A stretch of DNA of 64,000 bases from an uncultured Lutibacter sp. (GTDB lineage: Bacteria; Bacteroidota; Bacteroidia; Flavobacteriales; Flavobacteriaceae). The stretch covers positions 124,001 through 188,000 of the forward strand of contig NZ_CANLZZ010000006.1 in assembly GCF_947495725.1 (NCBI RefSeq), written 5' to 3'. The notes below the pieces were generated by a model that was not told where the DNA came from, did no database searches, and saw only the letters and a list, made by a program, of their open reading frames with translations. The translations under genes were made by a program, and so were the position numbers. This document shows, piece by piece, positions 18,129 to 26,777 of the stretch (the stretch's first letter is position 1; each line of letters starts with the position of its first letter).

Positions 18129-19541
18129 ATGGATTTAAATAGAAAAAGTATAGTTTCAATACTAGTGTTGCTAGTAACAATACAATTAACAGCGCAAAAA
18201 AAACCAAACATCATTTTAATTATGGCAGATGATGTTAGCTGGAATTGTTTTGGTACTTACGGAGCACAAGACTATAAAACGCCAAATATTGATGCTTTGG
18301 CTTCAACGGGAGTTCAATTTAATCACTGTTATTCTATGCCTATTTGTACACCATCACGTGTAAAAATTATGACTGGTCAATATAATTTTAGGAATTATAC
18401 ACATTTTGGATACTTAAACCCAAAGGATAAAACATTCGGACATTTAATGAAAGATGCAGGTTATAAAACAGCCATTGCGGGTAAGTGGCAATTAAACGGA
18501 TTGTACAATAATTTACCGGGCTCTTTAGATAAAACAAGACCTCAAAAAGCAGGTTTTGATGAGTCGTGTTTGTGGCAGGTAACTACAGGTAAAACTGGTG
18601 AAAATGGAGGGGAGCGTTTTTGGAGTCCACCATTACTTCAAAATGGAGAGTTTTTAACTGTTGAAGATAATAAAGGTAAATATGGACCAGATATTATGTC
18701 TGATTTTGTTTGCGATTTTATTGAAAAGCATAAAGCTGAACCATTTTTTGTGTATTATCCAACTGTGTTAGTGCATAGTCCTTTTGTTCCAACTCCTGAT
18801 ACAATTGGTGATAAACCTAGAACTCAGGATGCCAATAAAACACCAAAAGACAAAGATTTAAAGAAAGCAAATTATGTTGCAATGGTTAATTATTTAGATA
18901 AATTGGTTGGTAAAATTGTTCAGAAAGTAGAAAGTATTGGTCAGTTAGAGAATACTATTATTATGTTTACTTCAGATAACGGAACAGCTTCAATTACCTC
19001 TAAGTGGAAAGGAAAAAACATTACTGGAGCCAAAGGTAAATCTGTAGATATGGGAACTCATGTACCATTAGTAGCTTACTGGAAAGGACAGACTCCAAAA
19101 GGTGTAAAAAGTAATGATTTAATTGATTTTACTGATTTCTATACAACCATTGCTGATGCAGCTAGTATTAAACATGCTGCTGATGATCCAATTGATGGTA
19201 GAAGTTTTTTACCTCAATTACAAGGTAAAACGGGCAAGCCTCGCGATTGGGTGTTTTGGCAATATCAACCGTATTGGGGAAAATTTAAAGGAGTTCAATT
19301 TGTTCGAAATCAGTCTTATAAGTTGTATGAAACTGGCGAATTGTATGATGTTCCAAATGATATTCATGAGAAACATAATTTAATGCAAGTTTCAAATAAT
19401 AAAGCAGCCAAAAAAGCGAAAAAAAGTCTTCAAAAAGTTCTTGATTTAGCGCCACCAGCACCTTCGGTCATAGGAGGTAGAAATGCAACAGAACGTATTT
19501 TATATACGAATTGGGAGAATATTGTAAATCCAAATGATTAA
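18129..19541 (+). CDS. S1 family sulfatase
   Basis: Secreted sulfatase of 470 aa (signal peptide ending LTAQ, residue 22). Motif CTPSR with Cys73, metal sites LIMADDVSWN and MFTSDNGTAS, and GKWQLNG in place of GKWHLG. The C-terminal tail (KSLQKVLDLAPPAP, GGRNATERILYTNWENIVNP) is the intact counterpart of the remnant at 14070-14264, so two members of this subfamily once existed here. A 122-base gap separates it from the preceding sulfatase and may contain a promoter, since TATGTTTG at 18071-18078 matches the TAnnTTTG consensus. Confidence 0.93.
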   Translation: MDLNRKSIVSILVLLVTIQLTAQKKPNIILIMADDVSWNCFGTYGAQDYKTPNIDALASTGVQFNHCYSMPICTPSRVKIMTGQYNFRNYTHFGYLNPKDKTFGHLMKDAGYKTAIAGKWQLNGLYNNLPGSLDKTRPQKAGFDESCLWQVTTGKTGENGGERFWSPPLLQNGEFLTVEDNKGKYGPDIMSDFVCDFIEKHKAEPFFVYYPTVLVHSPFVPTPDTIGDKPRTQDANKTPKDKDLKKANYVAMVNYLDKLVGKIVQKVESIGQLENTIIMFTSDNGTASITSKWKGKNITGAKGKSVDMGTHVPLVAYWKGQTPKGVKSNDLIDFTDFYTTIADAASIKHAADDPIDGRSFLPQLQGKTGKPRDWVFWQYQPYWGKFKGVQFVRNQSYKLYETGELYDVPNDIHEKHNLMQVSNNKAAKKAKKSLQKVLDLAPPAPSVIGGRNATERILYTNWENIVNPND

Positions 19542-19656
19542 TTAAATAGAAAATAATGGATTTTTGTTAAGACTATATTTTTTTATTTTCTTCAACTCCT
19601 TTAGTAAAGAGGGAAAATAATAATTAAATTTCCTGAAATTTCAAAATATTAAAATT

Positions 19657-21255
19657 ATGCAACTAAGAATAGTGCTTTTAGTAACTTTTTTATTGATTTC
19701 AATTAACAGTATTGGACAAAAGAAGGAGGTTATATATAATAGGAAAAGTGTGCAATTAGAGAAGTATCAAGTAGTAGATGTGTCCTTTTTTGCTAAAAAA
19801 ATAGTGAAACAACCTTTTGAAGTTGATTTTGGTGCAATTTTCACCAAACCAAATGGTGAAAAACTAAAGGTTTTAGGTTTTTATAATGATGCTAAAGAAT
19901 GGTTACTGCGTTTTTCAGCAAATGAAATTGGAGAATGGACATACATTACATTTTCTTCTTTAAAAGAACTAGATAATAAAAAAGGGAAGTTTAATATTTC
20001 CACTTCAGAAGTAACTAAACACGGAGCAGTTGTAATTGATAAAAATAATCCAAAGAAATTCGCCTATGAAGATGGTACACCTTACTTTTTACAAGCGTTT
20101 GAGATTGATTGGTTATTTGCCTTGGACTATGATAATGATTCAGCAATTCCCAAAACAGAACATTTATTAAGTTTAATAAAAGAAAATGGTTTTAATCAAG
20201 TAGTAACTACATTGTATTCTTACGATGTGAGATGGGAAAAGGATGAAAAATTAAAACTACATCCAGAACACGAATTTGGATCAAGGGAAGATATTTTTCC
20301 ATTTTTAGGAAGTAACAGCAAGCCAGATCATTCTTCATTAAATGTCGCGTTTTTTAAGAAATTTGATCGTGTAATTAGTTCAATGCACAATGAAGATATT
20401 GTTGCTAATTTAATGATTTATGTATGGAATAAAAAAGTGAAATGGCCAAAAGCAGGTTCACCAGAAGATGATCGGTTTTTTGATTATGTGTTAAAACGTT
20501 ATCAAGCATTTCCAAATGTGGTTTGGAATATTTCAAAAGAAGCATTTAGACAATCTATTCCGTATATGTCTGAGCGTATAGAAAGAGCTAAAAAGTTAGA
20601 TGCATTTAATCGTTTGGTAACTATCCACGATTTTAGAAAGGCAGAAGATGCGCCAATTGATTTTATATCATACCAAGGTGGTTGGAGTACTCTTTACACA
20701 AAAATGATTGCTGAATATACAAAGCATAACAAGCCTGTTGTAAATATTGAAAATGCTGGATATTCAGAATCTAGTTATATGGTTTTTCCGTGCGATTTTA
20801 TTATTTCCGAAGAATGTTTAAAACGTAATTATCAATGTTATTTTGCAGGTGTATATACTAATTATTATTGGCAAGCTTTGGCTTGGAACGTAATGGTTTA
20901 TAATCCGTATGAGCAAGATGAAGATTTTATAAAACCAAATTTTGAATATTATAAATATTTAGAAAACTTTTTTACTATCTATAATTATCAAGATTTTTAT
21001 CCTGTTTGGGATGAGCGTAAAATTGGACATTGTTTAAAAAGTGACACTGGTGTTTACTTGTATTATATGGAAAAAGAAAACTATCAACTATCAATATATT
21101 CAAATAAAGGAGTTGGTTTGCCACAAGGAACCTATAGGTGGTTTAATACATTTACTGGAGAATTTTCCGAAGAGATAGAATATAAAGGGAAACATATTGT
21201 AAATCCGTTTCATCGTGTCGCCGATGCAATTTTAGTACGTAATACCAATAATTAG
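19657..21255 (+). CDS. DUF5060/DUF4038 glycoside hydrolase-like protein
   Basis: A 532 aa exported protein (signal peptide ending SIGQ, residue 21). Residues 30-125 form a DUF5060-like Ig domain (FEVDFGAIFTKPNGEKLKVLGFYND and a following GEWTY strand). Residues 135-440 form a TIM barrel of the apiosidase-like DUF4038 type. Likely catalytic glutamates are Glu295 in VVWNISKEAF (acid/base) and Glu365 in VVNIENAGY (nucleophile), which fits a clan GH-A retaining glycosidase. A C-terminal beta-domain follows. The 114-base gap upstream holds an imperfect hairpin but no convincing terminator. The substrate is unknown; placement before two GH16 genes suggests a role on oligosaccharides from the same polymer. 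Confidence 0.75.
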   Translation: MQLRIVLLVTFLLISINSIGQKKEVIYNRKSVQLEKYQVVDVSFFAKKIVKQPFEVDFGAIFTKPNGEKLKVLGFYNDAKEWLLRFSANEIGEWTYITFSSLKELDNKKGKFNISTSEVTKHGAVVIDKNNPKKFAYEDGTPYFLQAFEIDWLFALDYDNDSAIPKTEHLLSLIKENGFNQVVTTLYSYDVRWEKDEKLKLHPEHEFGSREDIFPFLGSNSKPDHSSLNVAFFKKFDRVISSMHNEDIVANLMIYVWNKKVKWPKAGSPEDDRFFDYVLKRYQAFPNVVWNISKEAFRQSIPYMSERIERAKKLDAFNRLVTIHDFRKAEDAPIDFISYQGGWSTLYTKMIAEYTKHNKPVVNIENAGYSESSYMVFPCDFIISEECLKRNYQCYFAGVYTNYYWQALAWNVMVYNPYEQDEDFIKPNFEYYKYLENFFTIYNYQDFYPVWDERKIGHCLKSDTGVYLYYMEKENYQLSIYSNKGVGLPQGTYRWFNTFTGEFSEEIEYKGKHIVNPFHRVADAILVRNTNN

Positions 21256-21445
21256 CCTCAGCCATTTTTAACATGAAATTTTTTGGGAAAACAGGCTGTT
21301 CTTGTAAGCTTTTTCCATACCCTAAAAAGAATAAGAGCAATTTTGAACAATTTTATGGTACAATTGGGTTTTTTGAGATAAATTCTTTTAATACTCTTTA
21401 ACTTAGTAAAAGTTAATATTAATTAAATAGAAAAATAATTTTCAA

Positions 21446-22330
21446 ATGAAATCAATTATCAAAATATCTCAACAATTTTTAGTGCTAGTAGTTCTTTTAA
21501 TAGCTGGTTCTATATTCGCTCAAACAGCTCCAACTTTTTTAAATGGGGAAGATCCAAAGCCAAGTGGTGCAAAGTGGAAATTGATTAAAAACATGTCTGA
21601 CGAGTTTGATGGGAAAAAAGTAGATGAAAATAAATGGCAAATTTCAGGTCAAGGTTGGATTGGTCGTGCTCCTGGATTATTTTTAGCAGAAAATGTAAAG
21701 GTAGCAGACGGAAGCTTACAAATTACAACTACAAAAATGGATAAAACTGTTGTTAAGAATAAAAAAGAATTTACTCACGGAGGAGGTTATGTTGGTTCAA
21801 GAGAAGGAATGACATATGGTTATTACGAGTGTGAGATGAAAGCAAATAAAACTTTCATGTCTTCTACGTTTTGGTTAATTAATGAAAGCAGAGGAGTTCA
21901 AGGTTGTGATAAAAGAACAACAGAGTTAGATATTCAAGAATGTGTAGGTCAAATTGTAAATGATGCTAAATGGATGAAAGATTTCGACCAATCAATGAAT
22001 TCAAATACACACAGTAGAAATATTCCCGAAGGATGTGATTACAAAAAAGGAACAAGTAAAGCTGGGAAACTTGCAGGAGGAAAAGTTTATGACGATTTTC
22101 ATGTATATGGTGTGTGGTGGAAAAGTAAAGATGAAATATTATTCTTTTTAGATGGTCAATTAGTAAAAAAAGTAACTCCACCCGCAGATTTTAATATTCC
22201 TATGCACTTAAGAATGGTAGTTGAAACGTATGATTGGAACCCTGTGCCAACTGATGGAGGCATGAATAAATCAAAAGAAGATAGAACAACAACATACAAT
22301 TGGGTACGATCTTGGAAATTAGTTGATTAA
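21446..22330 (+). CDS. GH16 endo-galactanase-like enzyme (first of tandem pair)
   Basis: GH16 enzymes are retaining endo-beta-glycanases, including agarases, porphyranases and carrageenases. The signal peptide (to residue ~26, IFAQ) precedes a single jelly-roll of 294 aa with the catalytic signature ELDIQE: Glu160 nucleophile, Asp162, Glu165 acid/base. Other hallmarks are GYYECEMKANKTFMSSTFWL and the substrate-cleft strand GRAPGLFLAENVKVADG. The MSSTFW/ELDIQE combination reminds me of the porphyranase/agarase branch rather than laminarinases, but the subfamily cannot be fixed by eye. No CBM or sorting domain is present. It is followed after 19 bases by a close paralogue. Confidence 0.88.
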   Translation: MKSIIKISQQFLVLVVLLIAGSIFAQTAPTFLNGEDPKPSGAKWKLIKNMSDEFDGKKVDENKWQISGQGWIGRAPGLFLAENVKVADGSLQITTTKMDKTVVKNKKEFTHGGGYVGSREGMTYGYYECEMKANKTFMSSTFWLINESRGVQGCDKRTTELDIQECVGQIVNDAKWMKDFDQSMNSNTHSRNIPEGCDYKKGTSKAGKLAGGKVYDDFHVYGVWWKSKDEILFFLDGQLVKKVTPPADFNIPMHLRMVVETYDWNPVPTDGGMNKSKEDRTTTYNWVRSWKLVD

Positions 22331-22349
22331 TTAAAGAATTGTTATTACA

Positions 22350-23243
22350 ATGAAACTAATAATGAATTTTTCAAAACAGATCTCAGTATTAATATTGTTA
22401 TTAATAACGGGTTCAATTACTGCTCAAAAATCTCCTACTTTTAAAAATGGTGAAGATCCAAAGCCATTAAATATGAAATGGGAATTGGTTGAAGAAATGT
22501 CTGATGAATTTGATGGAAATGCAATTGACCAAACAAAATGGCAAATTTCTGGTCAGGAATGGATTGGCCGTGCACCAGGGTTGTTTTTAGCTGAAAATGT
22601 AAAAGTTTCTGATGGAAATCTGAAAATTACTACAACCTTATTGCCTAAAAAAGTAATTAAGAAAGGAAGAGAATATACACATGGAGGAGGTTATGTTGGT
22701 TCTAGAAAAGGAATGACTTATGGCTATTATGAGTGTGAAATGAAAGCAAATAAAACCTTTATGTCTTCAACATTTTGGTTGTATAATAATAGAGAGGATG
22801 GAGAAGGTTGTGATAAAAGAAGTACCGAACTTGATATTCAAGAGTCTATAGGACAAATAACAGGTAAAGATGTTGAGGATTTGCAAAAGTTTGAAAAGTT
22901 CATGAATTATAATACACATAGTAGAAATATTGAAGAAGGTTGCGATGTGCCAAAAGGAATTATTGGAGGGAAAGCACGAATAGATGGAATGGTTTATGAC
23001 GATTTTCATGTTTTTGGTGTATGGTGGAAAAGTAAAAATGAAGTCTTATTCTTTTTAGATGGAATGTTTGTAGATAAAGTAACCCCACCTGCAGATTTTA
23101 ATGTTCCTATGTATTTAAGAATGGTAGTTGAAACATATAATTGGAATCCTGTTCCAGCTGATGGAGGAATGACAGGTTCTAAAAATGATAGAACAACAAC
23201 TTACAATTGGGTTCGTTCATGGAAATTGGTAAGCGATAATTAA
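22350..23243 (+). CDS. GH16 endo-galactanase-like enzyme (second of tandem pair)
   Basis: Paralogue of the preceding GH16, with the same catalytic positions (Glu160, Asp162, Glu165 in ELDIQE) and the same GGGYVGSRKGMTYGYYECEMKA block. Differences cluster in surface loops: YNNREDGEGC for INESRGVQGC, and a longer insert around ITGKDVEDLQKFEK and GIIGGKARIDGM. Such loops shape the cleft, so different sulfation patterns may be recognised. The signal peptide ends near residue 26 (ITAQ). Start choice: ATG 22350 is used; an in-frame ATG at 22362 would also give a full signal peptide. It is the last gene of its unit, followed by a 247-base gap with palindromes. Confidence 0.88.
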   Translation: MKLIMNFSKQISVLILLLITGSITAQKSPTFKNGEDPKPLNMKWELVEEMSDEFDGNAIDQTKWQISGQEWIGRAPGLFLAENVKVSDGNLKITTTLLPKKVIKKGREYTHGGGYVGSRKGMTYGYYECEMKANKTFMSSTFWLYNNREDGEGCDKRSTELDIQESIGQITGKDVEDLQKFEKFMNYNTHSRNIEEGCDVPKGIIGGKARIDGMVYDDFHVFGVWWKSKNEVLFFLDGMFVDKVTPPADFNVPMYLRMVVETYNWNPVPADGGMTGSKNDRTTTYNWVRSWKLVSDN

Positions 23244-23389
23244 AAAGTATATAAATATTTATTTAATTTTATTACAGTTTTTTTGTCTAGTTTTAAGTAT
23301 AATCAGTTGGAAATGAAGGTGTTTTCAATCTTTAAAATAGACAAGGTAAAGTTTTGTTGAATTGTATTGTAACCTATATAAAAGAGTAC

Positions 23390-23413
23390 ACTATTGGTTA
23401 ATTAACCAATAGT
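23390..23413. promoter_or_regulatory. Perfect 24-base palindrome upstream of the beta-helix gene
   Basis: ACTATTGGTTAA is followed immediately by its exact reverse complement. No T-run follows, so it is not a typical terminator. It lies 78 bases before the start at 23491. A second inverted repeat (AGTTATT, four-base loop, AATAACT; 23411-23428) overlaps its right edge, and TACTTTTG at 23460-23467 matches the TAnnTTTG -7 consensus. A dimeric regulator site is the simplest reading. Confidence 0.55.
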
Positions 23414-23490
23414 TATTATTTAATAACTATAAGTGGTATTCCCATTGTAGATGTCATGTTACTTTTGAATAAAGTAAACCTACAATTACT

Positions 23491-26082
23491 ATGATTAAAA
23501 TAACTAAATTTTTTATTTGCCTATCTTTTATTTTATATAGTTCAGTAATTTTTGCTGAAAATATTTATGTTGCAACTAATGGTGACGATACTAATAATGG
23601 TACAATTAATAGTCCATTTAAAACTTTTAGTAAAGCAATTTCTGTTATGTCTGCTGGCGATGTTTGTATCATAAGAGAAGGAGTGTATGAAGAAGAATTA
23701 TCAATAAATAAAAATGGTTCAGCTGGAAATTATTTAACTTTTAAAGCTGCTGATGGTGAAACTGTTGAAATTAAAGCAACTTCGATAATAAATGGTTGGC
23801 AACTTCATAGTGGAAATATTTACAAAACCAATGTAAATATGTCTATTGCAAGTAGGTTTAGAGCGGTCTATCACAATAGTGAATATATGGATTTAGCAAG
23901 ATGGCCAAATAATACAGATAATAACCGTTGGACAATAGATTGTACGCCAGTAACAGGTGGAGATGGAACTCATTTTGCAGTAAATAGTATACCTAATATC
24001 GACTGGACAGGAGGTTTAGTATATTATCTTGGAGCACATTCAGGTGCCAGTTGGACACGTACAATTACCAATAGTTCTGCAACAAGAATTGACTATGATG
24101 CGGTGGATATTAATAAATGGCCATTTACACCGCACAACCCAACGCAATGGAGAGATAACCCTGGGAATAATAGAGGACAGTTATACTTGTTCAATAAATT
24201 AGAGGCATTGGATTACGGAAACGAGTGGTATTACGACAATACATCAAGTACCCTTTATTTTCAAACTTCTAACGGAAATATGCCTGAAGATGGAAGTGTA
24301 GAATATGCTGCTCGAAAATTTGCAGCTCAGTTACAAGGAGATTACATAAAGCTTGAAGGACTAACTTTTTTTGGAGGAAGTATTAAAATTCATAATAATG
24401 CTGATAACAATCAAATTATTAATTGTAAGATTATTCACGGTAGTGAAGGTCATGATGATTTAACCAATACATCGGCTCAGGTTGGTGAAGCGGCACTTGA
24501 AGTTTTAGGAGATAATACCATAATAAAAGGATGTACCATAAATCACAGCTCAGTAAGTGGTATTATAATAGCAGGTTGGGCGGCTTCTGATTGTATTATT
24601 GAAGGTAATTATGTAAGTAATATTGATTATGTTGGTATTCATGCATCTCCCATTAGATCTAGTGGAAACAATGTGAAAATATTGAAAAACACAATAGTTA
24701 ATGCAGGTAGAGACGGTATGTATGTATCAGGCACTAATTGTGAAGTAGGGTATAATGATGTTTCGGGATCTCAAAAAATAAATAGTGATTCAGGTATATT
24801 TTACACCGTAGGGAATGCCAATTTAAAGAATAATGAAATTCACCATAATTGGTTTCACGATGCTACTGCACCAAGTTATTCTCATAATCCTAGCGATCCA
24901 GGAAAAGCTGCAGGTATTTATTTAGATAACAATAGTAAAGGGTATATCGTTCATCATAACGTAGTTTGGAATGTTTCGTGGACGGGTTATCAGGTTAATT
25001 GGAATAATACAGATTTAGACTTTTTTCATAATACCATTTGGAATGCTCAAAATGCCACAGGTACTTGGATTAATGGGTATACCCAAGAAAATAATAAAGT
25101 TTACAATAATTTTGCTAGTACCGGTAACTGGTTTAGTGAAGCGGCACCATCAGCATTTGATAAACAAGATAATTTAATAACCAGCAGCTCTCCTTTTGAA
25201 AATGTAGATAGTCAAAATTTTATGCCTGCAGCGGGCAGCGCTATAGTTGATGCTGGAAAAATTATATCAGGTTTTACTAAACCTTATAAAGGAAGTGCAC
25301 CCGATATTGGAGCTTATGAGCGATTTGGTACTAGGTGGACCGCTGGTGTTAACGCAATTGAAGACACTGGAGAAGGGCAAACTTTATCTGTACTAGATGC
25401 ACAATTTACCATTGCTACTACCACAGAAACTTGCCCAAATAAAAACAATGGAATTATTACTGTTAAAGCCGATCTTGAACAAGAATATAAAGTTAATTTT
25501 AATGGCTCAATTTTAAATTTTTTAGATGAAATAACTATTGAAGATATTGAGCCAGGAAGTTATGAATTATGTATTTCTGTCGATGGAAGTTCTGAAAGCC
25601 AATGTTTTAATGTTGAAATTAAAGAAGCTACTGAAATTTCTGGGAAATCATCTTTAGGAAAAAATAAATTAGCATTGAACATTGAGTCGGGAACAGCTCC
25701 TTTTACTGTTTTAATAAATAATGAAATGGTTTTTGAAACATCTGCTAAATCTTTTGCTGTTGATGTAAATCAAGGTGATAAGGTTAAAATAAAATCGAGT
25801 ATGGAGTGTGAAGGTGAAATTAATAGAAAAATTGATTTTTATGGTGATATAGCAGTTTATCCAAATGCTACAAGTGGAGATTTTTATTTATTATTGCCTT
25901 TAAATAGTGGTAATGTTCCTATAGAAATATATGATGCTTATTCGCGTTTAATATCATCAAAATTATACAGTATTGAATCGGGTAAAATTAACCTAAGTTT
26001 AAAAAATAAACCTGAAGGAGTGTATTTTGTAAAAGTTTTGGAAGATAAAAAACCTGTAACTATTAAAGTAATAAAAAAATAA
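23491..26082 (+). CDS. Secreted right-handed beta-helix protein with type IX sorting domain
   Basis: An 863 aa protein exported through Sec (signal peptide to about residue 22) and then probably the type IX system. It begins with IYVATNGDDTNNG and SPFKTFSKAI, the usual entry of secreted parallel beta-helix enzymes. Residues ~280-560 show short repeated strands (for example NQIINCKII, DCIIEGNYVSNI, NVKILKNTIVNAG, YIVHHNVVW), and SAPDIGAYE closes the helix. Residues 631-790 form two small beta modules shared with the 43036 protein. The last ~75 residues (VYPNATSGDFY to PEGVYFVKVLE) are a type A C-terminal sorting domain. Fold and secretion suggest a polysaccharide lyase or glycosidase, but I cannot name the family or catalytic residues. 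Confidence 0.8.
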   Translation: MIKITKFFICLSFILYSSVIFAENIYVATNGDDTNNGTINSPFKTFSKAISVMSAGDVCIIREGVYEEELSINKNGSAGNYLTFKAADGETVEIKATSIINGWQLHSGNIYKTNVNMSIASRFRAVYHNSEYMDLARWPNNTDNNRWTIDCTPVTGGDGTHFAVNSIPNIDWTGGLVYYLGAHSGASWTRTITNSSATRIDYDAVDINKWPFTPHNPTQWRDNPGNNRGQLYLFNKLEALDYGNEWYYDNTSSTLYFQTSNGNMPEDGSVEYAARKFAAQLQGDYIKLEGLTFFGGSIKIHNNADNNQIINCKIIHGSEGHDDLTNTSAQVGEAALEVLGDNTIIKGCTINHSSVSGIIIAGWAASDCIIEGNYVSNIDYVGIHASPIRSSGNNVKILKNTIVNAGRDGMYVSGTNCEVGYNDVSGSQKINSDSGIFYTVGNANLKNNEIHHNWFHDATAPSYSHNPSDPGKAAGIYLDNNSKGYIVHHNVVWNVSWTGYQVNWNNTDLDFFHNTIWNAQNATGTWINGYTQENNKVYNNFASTGNWFSEAAPSAFDKQDNLITSSSPFENVDSQNFMPAAGSAIVDAGKIISGFTKPYKGSAPDIGAYERFGTRWTAGVNAIEDTGEGQTLSVLDAQFTIATTTETCPNKNNGIITVKADLEQEYKVNFNGSILNFLDEITIEDIEPGSYELCISVDGSSESQCFNVEIKEATEISGKSSLGKNKLALNIESGTAPFTVLINNEMVFETSAKSFAVDVNQGDKVKIKSSMECEGEINRKIDFYGDIAVYPNATSGDFYLLLPLNSGNVPIEIYDAYSRLISSKLYSIESGKINLSLKNKPEGVYFVKVLEDKKPVTIKVIKK

Positions 26083-26184
26083 TATTAGTGAGTGGAAATA
26101 GGAGTGGATCTAAGACTAAATCTATTTCAAAGAATTAATTTGTTTCTAGTAGGAACTTATAAGAATAAAAACTTAAGAGAATAA

Positions 26185-26724
26185 ATGAATAAAAAAAATA
26201 GCGTATTTATAGCAACTAGTCTTGACGGTTTTATAGCTGATGAAAATGGCGGAATTGATTGGTTGAATTCCATTCCGAACCCTGAAAATAATGATATGGG
26301 GTATGTGGAGTTTATAAATGGAATTGATGCACTTGTGATGGGAAGAACAACATTTGAAACCGTTCTTGGATTTGATGTGGATTGGCCTTATAGTAAACCT
26401 GTTTTTGTATTAAGTAATAAATTAAAAAAAATACCTGAATCTCATAAGGATAAAGCTTATTTAATTAAAGGTTCATTAACAGAGGTTTTAGCTAAAATTC
26501 ACGAAAAAGGATATGAAAAATTATACATTGATGGAGGGACAACCATTAGTAGTTTTTTAAAAGAAGACTTAATAGATGAAATGATTTTAACAACAATTCC
26601 GATTTTATTAGGCGGTGGTTCTTCCTTATTTGGTGAACTACCAAACAAATTGAATTTTGAACTAGCTGGGTCAAAAACCTTTCTGAATCAAATAACTCAA
26701 AATCACTATAAACGAAAGAAATAA
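26185..26724 (+). CDS. RibD C-terminal/dihydrofolate-reductase-like protein
   Basis: A 179 aa cytoplasmic protein of the RibD_C family, which uses NAD(P)H and resembles dihydrofolate reductase. Visible signatures are FIATSLDGFIADENGGIDWL at the N terminus, DALVMGRTTFE (near residue 50), PVFVLSN, and YIDGGTTISSFL followed by PILLGGGSSLFG. No signal peptide. It has no evident role in polysaccharide breakdown and sits between a secreted beta-helix gene and a GH29 gene; it is probably a stray or housekeeping gene marking a junction between catabolic blocks. The true substrate of this subgroup is generally unknown. Confidence 0.85.
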   Translation: MNKKNSVFIATSLDGFIADENGGIDWLNSIPNPENNDMGYVEFINGIDALVMGRTTFETVLGFDVDWPYSKPVFVLSNKLKKIPESHKDKAYLIKGSLTEVLAKIHEKGYEKLYIDGGTTISSFLKEDLIDEMILTTIPILLGGGSSLFGELPNKLNFELAGSKTFLNQITQNHYKRKK

Positions 26725-26777
26725 TCCCGTACAATGGCATTGGGAATAGTTCTTAAACCTAATTAACAAATTAAAAA

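Noticed and set aside
19575-19625. Imperfect hairpin in the gap before the DUF5060 gene, considered as a terminator
   Set aside because: The stem has mismatches and is not followed by a T-run on the plus strand; the T-run precedes it.
26185-26724. Calling this gene folA or ribD
   Set aside because: It is a stand-alone RibD_C/DHFR-like protein; the catalytic residues for either specific function cannot be assigned by eye, so no symbol is given.
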